64,000 bases of DNA from Nonomuraea jabiensis (GCF_014204795.1 NZ_JACHMB010000001.1:3224001-3288000), one strand, 5' to 3'; shown: positions 19,270 to 28,231, counted from the first letter of the stretch. Notes: a model not told the origin generated them from the sequence alone. Program-made: numbers and translations.

Positions 19270-20250
19270 ATGGCTCTGCCGCTGTCCATCCTTGATCTGG
19301 CGATCATCGGCGAGGGCGAGACGGCGGCGGACAGCCTCGCCGCCAGCGTGGCCCTGGCCCAGCGGGCCGAGGACCTGGGCTACCGGCGGATCTGGTACGC
19401 CGAGCACCACAACATGGCCAGCATCGCCTCCTCGGCGACCAGCGTGCTCATCGCCCACGTCGCCGCCCACACCCGGACGATCCGCCTCGGGGCGGGCGGC
19501 GTCATGCTCCCGAACCACGCCCCGCTCACCATCGCCGAGCAGTTCGGCACCCTCGAAACCCTGCATCCGGGACGCATCGACCTGGGCCTCGGCCGGGCGC
19601 CCGGCAGCGACCAGCAGACCCTGCGCGCCCTGCGCCGCAACCCGTCGGTCGCCGACGCGTTCCCGCAGGACGTCCTGGAGCTGCAGGGCTACCTCTCGGG
19701 CGAGTCCCGGATCCCGGGCGTGGAGGCCACGCCGGGCAAGGGCACGAACGTCCCGCTCTACATCCTCGGCTCCTCGCTGTTCGGGGCCCAGCTCGCCGCC
19801 GCGCTGGGGCTTCCGTACGCGTTCGCCTCGCACTTCGCCCCGGCCGCCCTGGAGGAGGCCGTGGCGCTCTACCGGCGCGACTTCCAGCCGTCGGCGCAGC
19901 TCGACCGGCCCTATGTCATCGCCGCGCTCAACGTGATCGCGGCGGACACGTCGCAGGAGGCGCAGGAGCAGTTCCTGGCCTCGAAGCGGATGAGGGTGAG
20001 CAGGTTCCTGGGACGGGGGCGCGAGTTCACGAGGGAGGAGGCGGACATGATCCTCGAGTCGCCGGCCGGGCAGCAGATCGTGCAGATGGCCAAGTATTCG
20101 GCGGTCGGGGACGCGGCGGAGGTCAAGGAGTATGTGGACCGGTTCGCGAAGCTCGCCGACGCCGATGAGCTGATCGTCGCCTTCTCGGCCACCGACAGGA
20201 AGGTCTGGATGCGCTCGGCCGAGCTGCTGGCCGAGGCGCACGGGCTCTGA
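19270..20250 (+). CDS. LLM-class flavin-dependent oxidoreductase
   Basis: 326 residues, a bacterial-luciferase-like TIM barrel: [62 protein letters not shown]. This is the group of LLM proteins (MsnO8/YhbW type) whose natural substrate is usually unknown; FMN rather than F420 is expected. ATG 19270 shortly after GAAAGGCGC. Monocistronic. Confidence 0.85.
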   Translation: MALPLSILDLAIIGEGETAADSLAASVALAQRAEDLGYRRIWYAEHHNMASIASSATSVLIAHVAAHTRTIRLGAGGVMLPNHAPLTIAEQFGTLETLHPGRIDLGLGRAPGSDQQTLRALRRNPSVADAFPQDVLELQGYLSGESRIPGVEATPGKGTNVPLYILGSSLFGAQLAAALGLPYAFASHFAPAALEEAVALYRRDFQPSAQLDRPYVIAALNVIAADTSQEAQEQFLASKRMRVSRFLGRGREFTREEADMILESPAGQQIVQMAKYSAVGDAAEVKEYVDRFAKLADADELIVAFSATDRKVWMRSAELLAEAHGL

Positions 20251-20288
20251 CCGCCCGGGCGGGGGGAGCCCGATCAGGTCAGCGCCGG

Positions 20289-20738
20289 CTAGCTTTCGCC
20301 GAGCAGGCGCCTGCGCAGGTAGGGGCCGGTGGCCTCGGACGGAGGCACGGGAGCCATCCCCGCGGCGATGAGCTGGGCGCGCAGGGCGACGACGGTGCGT
20401 TCGAGGGCGCGGATCTGGGCCTGGAGCTGGCCGATCTGGTCGCGCATCGCCGTGGCCGTGCTCTGCTCGCTGATCAGGTCGGTGCTGAGCTGGGAGGCTT
20501 GGTTCTGCACCCTGCTCAGCTGTTTCTCCATCTGGCTCAGCGCGTCCTCATAGATCGTCTTCGCTCTGAGGAAGGCCTCGGCGTCCACTTTGGAGCGTTC
20601 TAACTCGGCTTGGCGCTCGGCCTGGAGGATGGCGGTCTGCTGGGTCTTCTTGTTGGCGTCGGTGGCGGAGCGGAAGGCCAGGTACGCCACGCCGAGCGGG
20701 ACGATCCCGAGGGCGACCTGGATGAGGATGTCAGTCAG
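20289..20738 (-). CDS. membrane-anchored coiled-coil protein (probable CTG start)
   Basis: 149 residues if translation begins at the CTG at 20738. An N-terminal helix (LTDILIQVALGIVPLGVAYLAF) precedes a ~85-residue coiled coil (ANKKTQQTAILQAERQAELERS ... QLQAQIRALERTVVALRAQL), then a short Arg-rich tail. The canonical GTG at 20690 has no ribosome-binding site and would remove most of the helix. The CTG has AAGGAGG 5 nt upstream and lies 8 nt inside the upstream gene's end. Function unknown; same operon as the PAS gene. Confidence 0.65.
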   Translation of the reverse strand: MTDILIQVALGIVPLGVAYLAFRSATDANKKTQQTAILQAERQAELERSKVDAEAFLRAKTIYEDALSQMEKQLSRVQNQASQLSTDLISEQSTATAMRDQIGQLQAQIRALERTVVALRAQLIAAGMAPVPPSEATGPYLRRRLLGES

Positions 20739-21474
20739 CGTGGCCTCCTTCCACTGTGCGTATGACGCCGGTGTACGTGACCCCGTCGTCGCTGTGCCAG
20801 GCGTTGACGGTCAGCGCGATGGCGAACTCCGTGCCGTCGCGGCGCAGGCCGACCAGCGGGATGATCCGACCGGCCAGCTCGGAGTGGCCGTTGACGCGGA
20901 CCTTGGCCAGCCCCATGTCGTGCTTGTCGCGGAAGCGCGCCGGCATGAGCATGGTCAGCGGCCGCCCGACCGCCTCGTCGGTGCTCCAGCCGAACATGGT
21001 GGCGGCCTGCGGGTTCCACGACTGGATGATCCCGGCGGCGTTGGCGACGATCACCGCCGAGCCGGAGCCCGGGAGCCGGTCGAGCGTGACGGCCTCCGGC
21101 CAGGTCGCGATCAGCGTGATCCAGCCGCCGAACGCCAGCCACACCGCACCCCCGACCCAGCCGCGCGGATTGTCCCCGGTGAACGTCGAGACCAGGAACA
21201 CCAGGCCGTACAGGAGGACCAGCGCGGTGGCGGCGGCGAAGGCCATCCGGTCGGAGCGCAGGAACATCTGCACCAGGCACAGCATGCCGGTGGCGAGCCA
21301 GAGCACCGCCCAGACGTCGAGCGGCGCGATGGAGGCCAGCACGGCATAGGAGGCGGTGGCACGCTGGCTCGCCGGCGCGAAGGCCAGCGAGGCGGCGATC
21401 GCCAGAGATAACAGGCCGACGAACGCCAGGGACGCGCCGCGCCGCCCGATCCGCCGGAGGACTCTGTTACTCAC
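20731..21474 (-). CDS. four-helix membrane protein with cytoplasmic PAS domain
   Basis: 247 residues. About four membrane helices (residues ~14-130), then a single PAS domain (~138-245): SAVIVANAAGIIQSWNPQAATMFGWSTDEAVGRPLTMLMPARFRDKHDMGL, the S1/S2-box pattern. No kinase, GGDEF or other output domain follows. That implies signalling through a partner, possibly the coiled-coil protein encoded immediately downstream with overlapping ends. GTG 21474. Confidence 0.75.
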   Translation of the reverse strand: MSNRVLRRIGRRGASLAFVGLLSLAIAASLAFAPASQRATASYAVLASIAPLDVWAVLWLATGMLCLVQMFLRSDRMAFAAATALVLLYGLVFLVSTFTGDNPRGWVGGAVWLAFGGWITLIATWPEAVTLDRLPGSGSAVIVANAAGIIQSWNPQAATMFGWSTDEAVGRPLTMLMPARFRDKHDMGLAKVRVNGHSELAGRIIPLVGLRRDGTEFAIALTVNAWHSDDGVTYTGVIRTVEGGHAD

Positions 21475-21552
21475 GGTGGCAACAGTAGTGCAGAGAGTGA
21501 ATGTTTCGCGGGATTGTCAGCCCAGAGCCGAACCCCCAGGCACAATGAGGCC

Positions 21553-21831
21553 ATGGCGGCCTTCGAGAGGCTCACGATCGAGGAAGCACGTGCCCTGACC
21601 CGCGCCGAACTCCTGCCGCGGATCGAGGAGGAGCAGAAGTACTGGTACGAGCGCATCCACCGCTGCCAGATGAAGCCGGGTGACGACGAGGCGTTCCGGA
21701 TCTTCAACCGGATCCTGCACGTCACCGCCGACCTCGGCCGCACCCACGACGACACCGAGGCCCTCCTCCAGAGCAGGTCCCTCGACGCGGACTACTGGCG
21801 CAAACCCCTCGGCGAGCTGGGCCTGCTCTGA
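21553..21831 (+). CDS. hypothetical small soluble protein
   Basis: 92 residues from ATG 21553, predominantly helical (RLTIEEARALTRAELLPRIEEEQKYWYERI; DDEAFRIFNRILHVTADL), ending YWRKPLGELGLL. No domain recognised. The stop is 3 bp from that of the convergent permease-peptidase gene. Confidence 0.6.
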   Translation: MAAFERLTIEEARALTRAELLPRIEEEQKYWYERIHRCQMKPGDDEAFRIFNRILHVTADLGRTHDDTEALLQSRSLDADYWRKPLGELGLL

Positions 21832-21834
21832 GGC

Positions 21835-24063
21835 TCACGCCGGGTGCGGGCAGACGGTGCCCTGGGCGGGCAGGCGCAGGCTGGTCAGGTAGCGGTTGAC
21901 GTGGGCGATGATGCAGGAGTTGTTGCTGTTGTAGAGGCCGTGGCCGTGCCACTGGTACTGGACCGCGGCCGAGCCGGGCACCCGCCGTACGAGGTCCGCG
22001 ACCCCGTCGAAGTCCGTCCAGGAGCCGACGCCCAGGAAGGGCGGCAATCCCTTGGCGGGCAGCGGCGCGGGCGGGTTGGTGACCGGAGTCGGCCAGCCGA
22101 CGCAGGCGAGCGAGTGCCACAGCTCGATCCCGGCGACGTTCGGCAGCAGGCGCTCACCCTCGCGGCGCTCCTCGCGGTACTCCTCGTAGTCGCGGAATCC
22201 CAGGCCGTCGAGGCAGTGGGTCATGTTCATCCCGATGAACGCGGGAACCTTCTGGCTTTTGGTGCTCTGCCGGACGTAGCCGGCGAACCCTGAGGCGTCA
22301 CCGCCGGCGGCCCGCTTGATCGCCTCGGCGAGCTCCGTCCACCGGGGGAACTCGGGTTCCGGACCCGGCGAGATGATGCTGGGCGCGGCGGCCTCCTTGA
22401 TGTCGAACCCGCTGTAGGCGACCCGCTCTCCCTCGACCGGCACCGGGGAGCGGTCGGCCCGGGCCACCAGCGCCCGCCAGACCTCGCCGACGTCCTGACC
22501 GTGCAGCGCGCAGGTGGTGGTCGCCGCGCACCAGGCCGCGAAGCGGGTGAAGGACTTTTCGTGAGAGAGCCTGCCCTGCGCGCGGTCCATGTACGGGTTG
22601 ACCGTGCCGTCGAGCACCATCGCGCGCACCCGGCCGGGGAACAGCCGGGAGTAGGCGATGCCGGGCATGCCGCCGTAGGAGTTGGCGACGAAGCTCAGCT
22701 GCTCCTCGCCCAGCGCGACGCGGATCGCCTCCATGTCCCGCGCCACGGAGGACGAATCCATGTGGTCGAAGAACTCGGGATCGGCGGCGCGGCACCGCTC
22801 GGCCGCCGCCCGGTTGCGCCTGCCCACCTCGGCGTACTCGTCGCGAGTATCGGGCCAGGTGATCCACGGGCCGGAGACGAGGCAGTCGTACGGCAGCACG
22901 CCCTTGTCGATGGTGTTGCGGGGCTCGACGCTGACCACGTCGAAACGGTCGCGGAGCTCGGCGAAGCTGCCCGAATTCTTGGCCAGGTTCTCCACGCCCG
23001 AGGCGCCCGGCCCGCCGGGGATCGCGAACACCGTGCCGATCCGGCGTTCGGCGCCGGTGGCGGGCAGCATGCCGACGGTCAGCCGGATCTTCCGCCCGGA
23101 CGGCTTGGCCCAGTCCAGCGGCACCTCGATCGAGGCGCACCGCATGTCCTTGGCGCCGTCCTTACAGGCCGCCCAGGCTAGCGAGGACGGGCCGGAGCCC
23201 GGCGAACCGGACGCGGCGGCGGGCACCGCCGACACCAGGACGGCGGCGGCCGTTCCCACCGCCAGCGCCCTGATCCTGCGCCCCTTCAGCGAGATCGTCG
23301 CCGCGCCCGCCGTCAGTGCGGCGACCACGTACGCGACCAGCAGTCCCGCCGCCGCGGCAGGCGGCAGGATCCCGCCGCCGACCCCCGCGATCTGGAGCGG
23401 CAGGTTCTCGATCATGAACGAGCCGGCCTGGGCGCGCAGCGGCATGGGCAGCGTCTTGGCCACCACCGGCAGCACCACGATGATCACGATCAGCGCGACC
23501 AGGGCGCCCGGGGTGGAGCGGACGGCCGCCCCGACGCCGAGCCCGATCAGCGCGACCGCCGCCATCGACAGCCCGGCGAGCACCACCGAGGCGAGCACGC
23601 CCGGCTCCGACAGCGGAGTGCCCAGCGTCTGCCCGTCGCGGAGCAACTGCCCGGCCCGGTCGCCGAGCACGACCATGGCCCCCGCGTGCATGCCGAACGC
23701 CAGGAGCTGACCCGCCACCAGCGCGACCGCGGCCAGCCCCGGGATCTTGGCCAGCAGCAGCACCTGCCGGCGCGGCACGGCCACCAGGCTCGTCTGGATC
23801 ATCCCGGTGCTGTACTCCGAGGTGATCGCGAGGGCGCCCAGCGTCGCGAACACGAAATAGGCGACCGCGATCCCGTTGCCCAGGCCGTCCCCGTTGCCGG
23901 TGAAGCCCATCCGCTCGTGGAGCGGCTGGTTGTCGAACCCGCGCCCGATCATGAACGCCACCCCGGCGCAGGCCAGGACGGCCGCCACCGAGCAGGCCAG
24001 CAGGTAGAGGTTCGAGCGGAGGGAGCGGAGTTTCTGCCACTCCGAAGCGATCACTTCGGTCAT
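21835..24063 (-). CDS. ABC-2 permease fused to exported S33/TAP-type alpha/beta-hydrolase
   Basis: 742 residues in one uninterrupted frame. Residues ~1-265 are a six-helix ABC-2 permease (EWQKLRSLRSNLYLL start, SEYSTGMIQTSLVAVPRR). At ~266 a typical signal peptide appears (KGRRIRALAVGTAAAVLVSAVPAAAS). After it comes an alpha/beta-hydrolase of the tripeptidyl-aminopeptidase type: IPGGPGASGVENL oxyanion loop, nucleophile FVANSYGGMPG, MVLDGTVNPY, and the C-terminal TAP domain with catalytic His in QWHGHGLYN and Cys pairs. The hydrolase should sit outside the membrane, tethered to the permease. The start overlaps the ABC ATPase stop by 4 nt. Confidence 0.8.
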   Translation of the reverse strand: MTEVIASEWQKLRSLRSNLYLLACSVAAVLACAGVAFMIGRGFDNQPLHERMGFTGNGDGLGNGIAVAYFVFATLGALAITSEYSTGMIQTSLVAVPRRQVLLLAKIPGLAAVALVAGQLLAFGMHAGAMVVLGDRAGQLLRDGQTLGTPLSEPGVLASVVLAGLSMAAVALIGLGVGAAVRSTPGALVALIVIIVVLPVVAKTLPMPLRAQAGSFMIENLPLQIAGVGGGILPPAAAAGLLVAYVVAALTAGAATISLKGRRIRALAVGTAAAVLVSAVPAAASGSPGSGPSSLAWAACKDGAKDMRCASIEVPLDWAKPSGRKIRLTVGMLPATGAERRIGTVFAIPGGPGASGVENLAKNSGSFAELRDRFDVVSVEPRNTIDKGVLPYDCLVSGPWITWPDTRDEYAEVGRRNRAAAERCRAADPEFFDHMDSSSVARDMEAIRVALGEEQLSFVANSYGGMPGIAYSRLFPGRVRAMVLDGTVNPYMDRAQGRLSHEKSFTRFAAWCAATTTCALHGQDVGEVWRALVARADRSPVPVEGERVAYSGFDIKEAAAPSIISPGPEPEFPRWTELAEAIKRAAGGDASGFAGYVRQSTKSQKVPAFIGMNMTHCLDGLGFRDYEEYREERREGERLLPNVAGIELWHSLACVGWPTPVTNPPAPLPAKGLPPFLGVGSWTDFDGVADLVRRVPGSAAVQYQWHGHGLYNSNNSCIIAHVNRYLTSLRLPAQGTVCPHPA

Positions 24064-24965
24064 CGGATGCCTGCCTTGTACTCGGTGCTGTCCTCGGTGA
24101 GCCGTACGAACGCCTCCTCCAGGGACGCGGCACGCGGGGACAGCTCCGCGAGCGCGATCCCCGCAGACAGCGCGAGCACGCCGATCCGGGCCGCGTCCAG
24201 GTCCCGCACCGACAGGGCGCCGTCGTCCTCGGAGGTCACCGCCGCCCCGTGCGCGCGCAGCACGCCGGCGAGCCGCTCCGGGTGAGGGGTACGCACCAGC
24301 ACGTCGCGCTGGAAGTGCCCGGCCAGGGCTTGCATGTCGGTGTCGGCGATCAGCCGGCCCCGCCCGATGACGACGACGTGGTCGGCGGTGAGCGCCATCT
24401 CGTTCATCAGGTGGCTGGACAGCAGCACGGTGCGGCCCTCGGCCGCCAGTGAGCGCAGCAGGTCGCGGAGCCAGCGGATGCCCTCCGGGTCCAGCCCGTT
24501 CAGCGGCTCGTCGAGCATCAGCACCCCCGGGTCCCCGAGGAGCGCCGTGCCGATCCCCAGGCGCTGCCGCATGCCGAGCGAGAAGCCGCTGATCCGCTTG
24601 CCGGCGACGTCGTTCAGGCCGACCTGATCGAGGACGGCGGCCACCCGGGCGCGGCCGATGCCGTTGCTGCGGGCCAGGCAGGCGAGGTGCGCGTACGCGC
24701 TGCGCCCCCCGTGCACCGCCCCGGCGTCCAGCAGCGCCCCCATGGAGCGCATGGGCCGGGGCAGCGACGCGTACGGGCGGCCGTTCACCAGCGCCTTGCC
24801 GGCGGTGGGCACCTCCAGGCCGAGGACGGCACGCATGGTGGTGGACTTGCCCGCGCCGTTCGGGCCGAGGAAGCCGGTCACCAGCCCCGGTTTCACGGTG
24901 AACGTCAGGTCGTCGACGGCCACCTTGGCGCCGTATCTCATGGTCAGTCCGCTCACTTCGATCAT
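24060..24965 (-). CDS. ABC transporter ATP-binding protein
   Basis: 301 residues. Walker A GPNGAGKST, signature FSLGMRQRLGIG, Walker B VLMLDEPLNGLDPEG, H-loop LLSSHLMNEM, and a ~80-residue C-terminal extension ending in the SLEEAFVRLTED motif common to ABC-2 drug/bacitracin-type exporters. ATG 24965. Paired with the permease-peptidase fusion; its transcription faces a two-component system 135 bp away, as in bacitracin- or lantibiotic-responsive modules. Confidence 0.92.
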   Translation of the reverse strand: MIEVSGLTMRYGAKVAVDDLTFTVKPGLVTGFLGPNGAGKSTTMRAVLGLEVPTAGKALVNGRPYASLPRPMRSMGALLDAGAVHGGRSAYAHLACLARSNGIGRARVAAVLDQVGLNDVAGKRISGFSLGMRQRLGIGTALLGDPGVLMLDEPLNGLDPEGIRWLRDLLRSLAAEGRTVLLSSHLMNEMALTADHVVVIGRGRLIADTDMQALAGHFQRDVLVRTPHPERLAGVLRAHGAAVTSEDDGALSVRDLDAARIGVLALSAGIALAELSPRAASLEEAFVRLTEDSTEYKAGIR

Positions 24966-25049
24966 GTTCTCCCCCCGGTCGTCCGGTTGACGGCCGCCAG
25001 CCTGCCGGTCCGGCGGGCGGATCTCGATGGGGGTGCGCCCACCCACGGA

Positions 25050-25067
25050 GGTAGGTCTGGGCCTACC
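25050..25067. promoter_or_regulatory. candidate response-regulator operator
   Basis: Perfect 6-bp inverted repeat GGTAGG-TCTGGG-CCTACC centred in the 135-bp divergent gap between the ABC genes and the histidine kinase. The most likely ligand is the NarL-type regulator encoded just downstream. Confidence 0.5.
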
Positions 25068-25100
25068 GACTGCGCGCCGCGCGTCGGGCAGACTGCAGGC

Positions 25101-26234
25101 GTGACCTGGATCCGCCGAGCGTGCGCCGCCGGTGGCGGGCTGCTGCTGAACGCCGCCACGGGCGTGGCCGCGTCGGCGCTGATCGCCCTGCTGCTGGTGA
25201 GCGCCGCGCTGGTCCCGGTGGCCGGGCTCGGCGTGCCGCTGCTGCGCCGCGTGCTCGCGCTCGTCCGGTCCCTGGCCGGGGTGCAGCGGGCCTGGGTGCG
25301 GCGCGTGCTCGACCCGGATCCGCGGCCCGCTCCGCACGAGAGCGGGCCCCGGCGGGAGCTGGCCTGGCTGGCCGTGCACGCCGTCACGTGGCCGGTCCCC
25401 GCGCTCGTCGTCTGGGGGCTGCTGGCCGCCTTCGACTACATCTACTTCCGGGTGAACGTGGTCCAGACCAGCATTCTGAACACGTTCTCCCTCAGCGTCT
25501 CCGCCGCGGCCATCGCGACGATCACCCTGGCGGCGCTGCCCCTGATCAGAACGGGACAGGCACGGCTGTCGGCGCTGCTGCTCCTCCCGGAGGCGACCGC
25601 GACGGCACGGATCAGGCAGCTGACCGAGTCGCGGGCCGTGGTGGTCGACGCGCAGGCGGCCGAGCTGCGCCGGATCGAACGCGACCTGCACGACGGCGCG
25701 CAGGCCAAGCTGATCGCGATCCGGATGAACCTGGGGCTGGCCCGCGACCTCCGCGACCCGGCCGAGGTCCGGATGATGATCGACGAGGCCCGGGAGATCG
25801 CCGGCCAGGCCCTGACCGACCTGCGGGACCTGGTGCGCGGCGTCCATCCTCCGGTGCTGGCCGACCGCGGCCTGGCCGGCGCGGTCGAGGCCGCCGCGCT
25901 GCTGTGCCCGGTGCCGGTGGAGGTCGAGATCGACCTGCCGGGCCGCCTGGAGGCGCCGGTCGAGTCCGCGGTCTACTTCGCCACCGCCGAGGCGCTGACC
26001 AACGTGGCCAAGCACAGCGGCGCGTCCCGTGCGTGGCTGCGGGTGTCCCACGCGGGCGGCCTGCTCCGGGTGGCGGTACGCGACGACGGGCGCGGCGGGG
26101 CCGACCGAGCCGCCGGCACCGGCCTGCGCGGCATCGACAGGCGCCTGTCCGCCTTCGACGGCCGGCTCGTCGTGCGCAGCCCGCCCGGCGGCCCGACCGA
26201 ACTCACCATGGAGCTCCCGTGCGCGTTGTCATAG
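25101..26234 (+). CDS. NarL-type sensor histidine kinase
   Basis: 377 residues from GTG 25101. N-terminal membrane region with two helical hairpins (residues ~10-50 and ~90-155). HisKA_3 phospho-acceptor helix RRIERDLHDGAQAKLIAI (His near residue 198). HATPase_c with N-box EALTNVAKHSG, G1 DDGRGGAD and TGLRGIDRRL. The open frame before 25101 is antisense to the ABC gene. Its end overlaps the response-regulator start by 16 nt. Confidence 0.9.
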   Translation: MTWIRRACAAGGGLLLNAATGVAASALIALLLVSAALVPVAGLGVPLLRRVLALVRSLAGVQRAWVRRVLDPDPRPAPHESGPRRELAWLAVHAVTWPVPALVVWGLLAAFDYIYFRVNVVQTSILNTFSLSVSAAAIATITLAALPLIRTGQARLSALLLLPEATATARIRQLTESRAVVVDAQAAELRRIERDLHDGAQAKLIAIRMNLGLARDLRDPAEVRMMIDEAREIAGQALTDLRDLVRGVHPPVLADRGLAGAVEAAALLCPVPVEVEIDLPGRLEAPVESAVYFATAEALTNVAKHSGASRAWLRVSHAGGLLRVAVRDDGRGGADRAAGTGLRGIDRRLSAFDGRLVVRSPPGGPTELTMELPCALS

Positions 26235-26869
26235 CCGAAGACCTCGCCCTCCTCCGCGACGGCCTGATCCGCCTGCTGACGGCGAACGGCTTCGAGGTGG
26301 CCGCGGCGGTCGACAACGGCCCGATGCTGCTGGACGCGCTGACCCGCGACCGCCCGGACGTGGCCGTGGTCGACGTGCGGCTGCCGCCCGGCTACTCCGA
26401 CGAGGGGCTGCGAACCGCGTTGGAGGCCCGCCGCCTGGTGCCCGGGCTGCCGGTGCTGATCCTCTCCCAGTACGTGGAGCAGCTGTACGCCCGCGAGCTG
26501 CTCTCCGACCGGTCCGGCGGCGTGGGCTACCTGCTCAAGGACCGGGTCGGCGACGTCGACCGGTTCGTGGACGCGGTACGCCAGGTCGCCGCGGGCGGCA
26601 CCGTCATGGACCCCGAGGTGGTCGCGCAGCTGCTGACCCGGCGCAGCCGGGACGAGCCGCTGGGCGGGCTCACGCCGCGGGAGCGGGAGGTGCTGGCGCT
26701 GATGGCGGAGGGCCTGTCCAACCTCGCGATCGCCGCCCGGTTCCAGGTCACGGACAAGGCGGTCGGCAAGCACACGAACAACATCTTCGCCAAGCTGGGC
26801 CTGCCGCCGTCCGACGACCACAACCGCCGGGTGATGGCGGTCCTCACCTACCTGCAGCACGTGACGTGA
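26219..26869 (+). CDS. NarL/LuxR-type response regulator
   Basis: 216 residues from GTG 26219 (VRVVIAEDLALLRDGL). Receiver domain with acidic pair AED, phospho-acceptor Asp in VVDVRLPPGYSDEGL (about residue 54) and Lys in YLLKDRVGD. C-terminal LuxR HTH (LTPREREVLALMAEGLSNLAIAARF) followed by VTDKAVGKHTNNIFAKLGL. Partner of the overlapping kinase and predicted regulator of the divergent ABC-peptidase genes. Confidence 0.92.
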   Translation: MRVVIAEDLALLRDGLIRLLTANGFEVAAAVDNGPMLLDALTRDRPDVAVVDVRLPPGYSDEGLRTALEARRLVPGLPVLILSQYVEQLYARELLSDRSGGVGYLLKDRVGDVDRFVDAVRQVAAGGTVMDPEVVAQLLTRRSRDEPLGGLTPREREVLALMAEGLSNLAIAARFQVTDKAVGKHTNNIFAKLGLPPSDDHNRRVMAVLTYLQHVT

Positions 26870-26939
26870 TGGGGGCCCGCCACACCCCGGAACCCCGGTT
26901 CGCCGCAGCGTCAGCCGCGGGGCCCGGCGGAGGGCGGCA

Positions 26940-27300
26940 CGATCCGGACCCGCTCCTCAGGGCGGCTGTCGAGGTCGTCGAGCTGCTCGCGGAGCGGCTC
27001 GCCGGCGTCAAGGACGAGGGGCTGGAGCTGCCGGCGATCACCGGCGTGTTCGACACCCCGCGGCCCTCTACCTCTACACCTGTGAGTCGGCGTGCTACCG
27101 GCAGATCAACCGCCACCCTGCGCGATCCCGACCGCACCCGCGTCGTTCCGTACCTGCCTTACCTGCGGCTGCTGTTCTCGGCCGTGTCGCGGGGTGTCGC
27201 TGGACCTGCGGGCGCAGTACCCGCTCGGCCGGACCGTGACGTGGTGGGGCGTGTCCTCGTGCACGTCGACGTGAAGGCGGAACGCGGCGGCCTGTGCACG
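26940..27300 (+). pseudogene. frameshifted ADP-ribosyltransferase (ART, PF01129-like) remnant
   Basis: No single frame gives a normal protein, but three successive frames give recognisable pieces of an R-S-ExE ADP-ribosyltransferase. Around 27060-27110: LYLYTCESACYRQINRH. Around 27115-27180: RDPDRTRVVPYLPYLRLLFSA. Around 27185-27270: RGVSLDLRAQYPLGRTVTWWGVSSCTS, with the conserved Arg and the WWG-SSCT serine motif. The ExE end is missing. At least two frameshifts and a 3' truncation are needed, so it is dead. It sits between the two-component system and the convergent phosphotransferase gene. Confidence 0.6.
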
Positions 27301-27307
27301 GTGACGC

Positions 27308-28231
27308 TCATCGAACTGGCCGAGCAGCACCTGATGGCCTGAGCGGGTGGTCATCCAGGATGCGGTCCAGCGTGCGCCGGCCCATCCGGCTCATGGGCGG
27401 GTTGCTCCTGAGGTAGTACCAGACGACGCCCATCGCCTGCTGGAAGGCCCACGCTTTGCCCCGCTCCCATTCGAGGTCGTCGCACCCGAGGTCCGAACGG
27501 AGCACCTGCCGCGGCCCGGCCTCGAGCAGATGCCAGGCGCTCACGAGATCCAGAGCAGGGTCGGCCGGTCCGAAGCCGCCGACGTCGAGAACCCCGGCCA
27601 GCCGGCCGGCGGAGACGAGCACGTTGCCCGGGATGAGATCAGCGTGGGTCATCACGTCGGCGTCCTTGCGCGGCAGACTCCGAAAGTCCTTCCACAGCCG
27701 CCGGAGCCGGGGAACGTCGAGGAGCTGTTCGCTGTGCTCGAAACAGGTCTCCATCCACTCGTCATGGGCCCGCAGGTCGCCTCCGCGGCCTTTGCCGGCG
27801 AACGTACGGCCACGCGTGTCGACGGCGCGCAGGTCCTTGATGAGATCGGCCAGGTCGTGGGCGAACGCGACCGATTCGCCCGGGTCCTCGTCGGTGGCCA
27901 CGGCACCGGGCAGCCAGGTCTGCACCGACCACGGGAGAGGGTATCCCGCGCCGGGCTCACCGAGCGCGACCGGCTCGGGCGTGGGGAACCGGGTACGGCC
28001 TGCCAGCTCGCGGGCGGCTTCCGCTTCGGACTCCAGCCAGCCTCGAATCGCGTCGACGTGCCCGTCCTGCAGAGGGAACCGGGCCGCGAAGCGGTCGCCG
28101 ACGCGGAAGATGGCGTTCACCGTCCCATGGGACGCGATGCCGGTGATCGGCAGGCTCCGCCACTCAGGGAACTGGTCGTCCACCAAGGCGCGTACTGTCT
28201 CCGGCGACACCGTCAGTTGGTTGGCGTGCAT
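27308..28231 (-). CDS. aminoglycoside phosphotransferase-family protein
   Basis: 307 residues from ATG 28231. APH/choline-kinase fold: N-lobe SHGTVNAIFRVGDRFAARFP, catalytic loop MTHADLIPGNVLVS (Asp, Asn), metal-binding Asp in GVLDVGGFGPADPALDL, where the usual IDW/IDF is replaced. Could phosphorylate an aminoglycoside, macrolide or metabolite; members adjacent to no pathway are often of unknown substrate. The frame is open a little further upstream but lacks a better start. Its 3' end adjoins the ART remnant. Confidence 0.8.
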   Translation of the reverse strand: MHANQLTVSPETVRALVDDQFPEWRSLPITGIASHGTVNAIFRVGDRFAARFPLQDGHVDAIRGWLESEAEAARELAGRTRFPTPEPVALGEPGAGYPLPWSVQTWLPGAVATDEDPGESVAFAHDLADLIKDLRAVDTRGRTFAGKGRGGDLRAHDEWMETCFEHSEQLLDVPRLRRLWKDFRSLPRKDADVMTHADLIPGNVLVSAGRLAGVLDVGGFGPADPALDLVSAWHLLEAGPRQVLRSDLGCDDLEWERGKAWAFQQAMGVVWYYLRSNPPMSRMGRRTLDRILDDHPLRPSGAARPVR

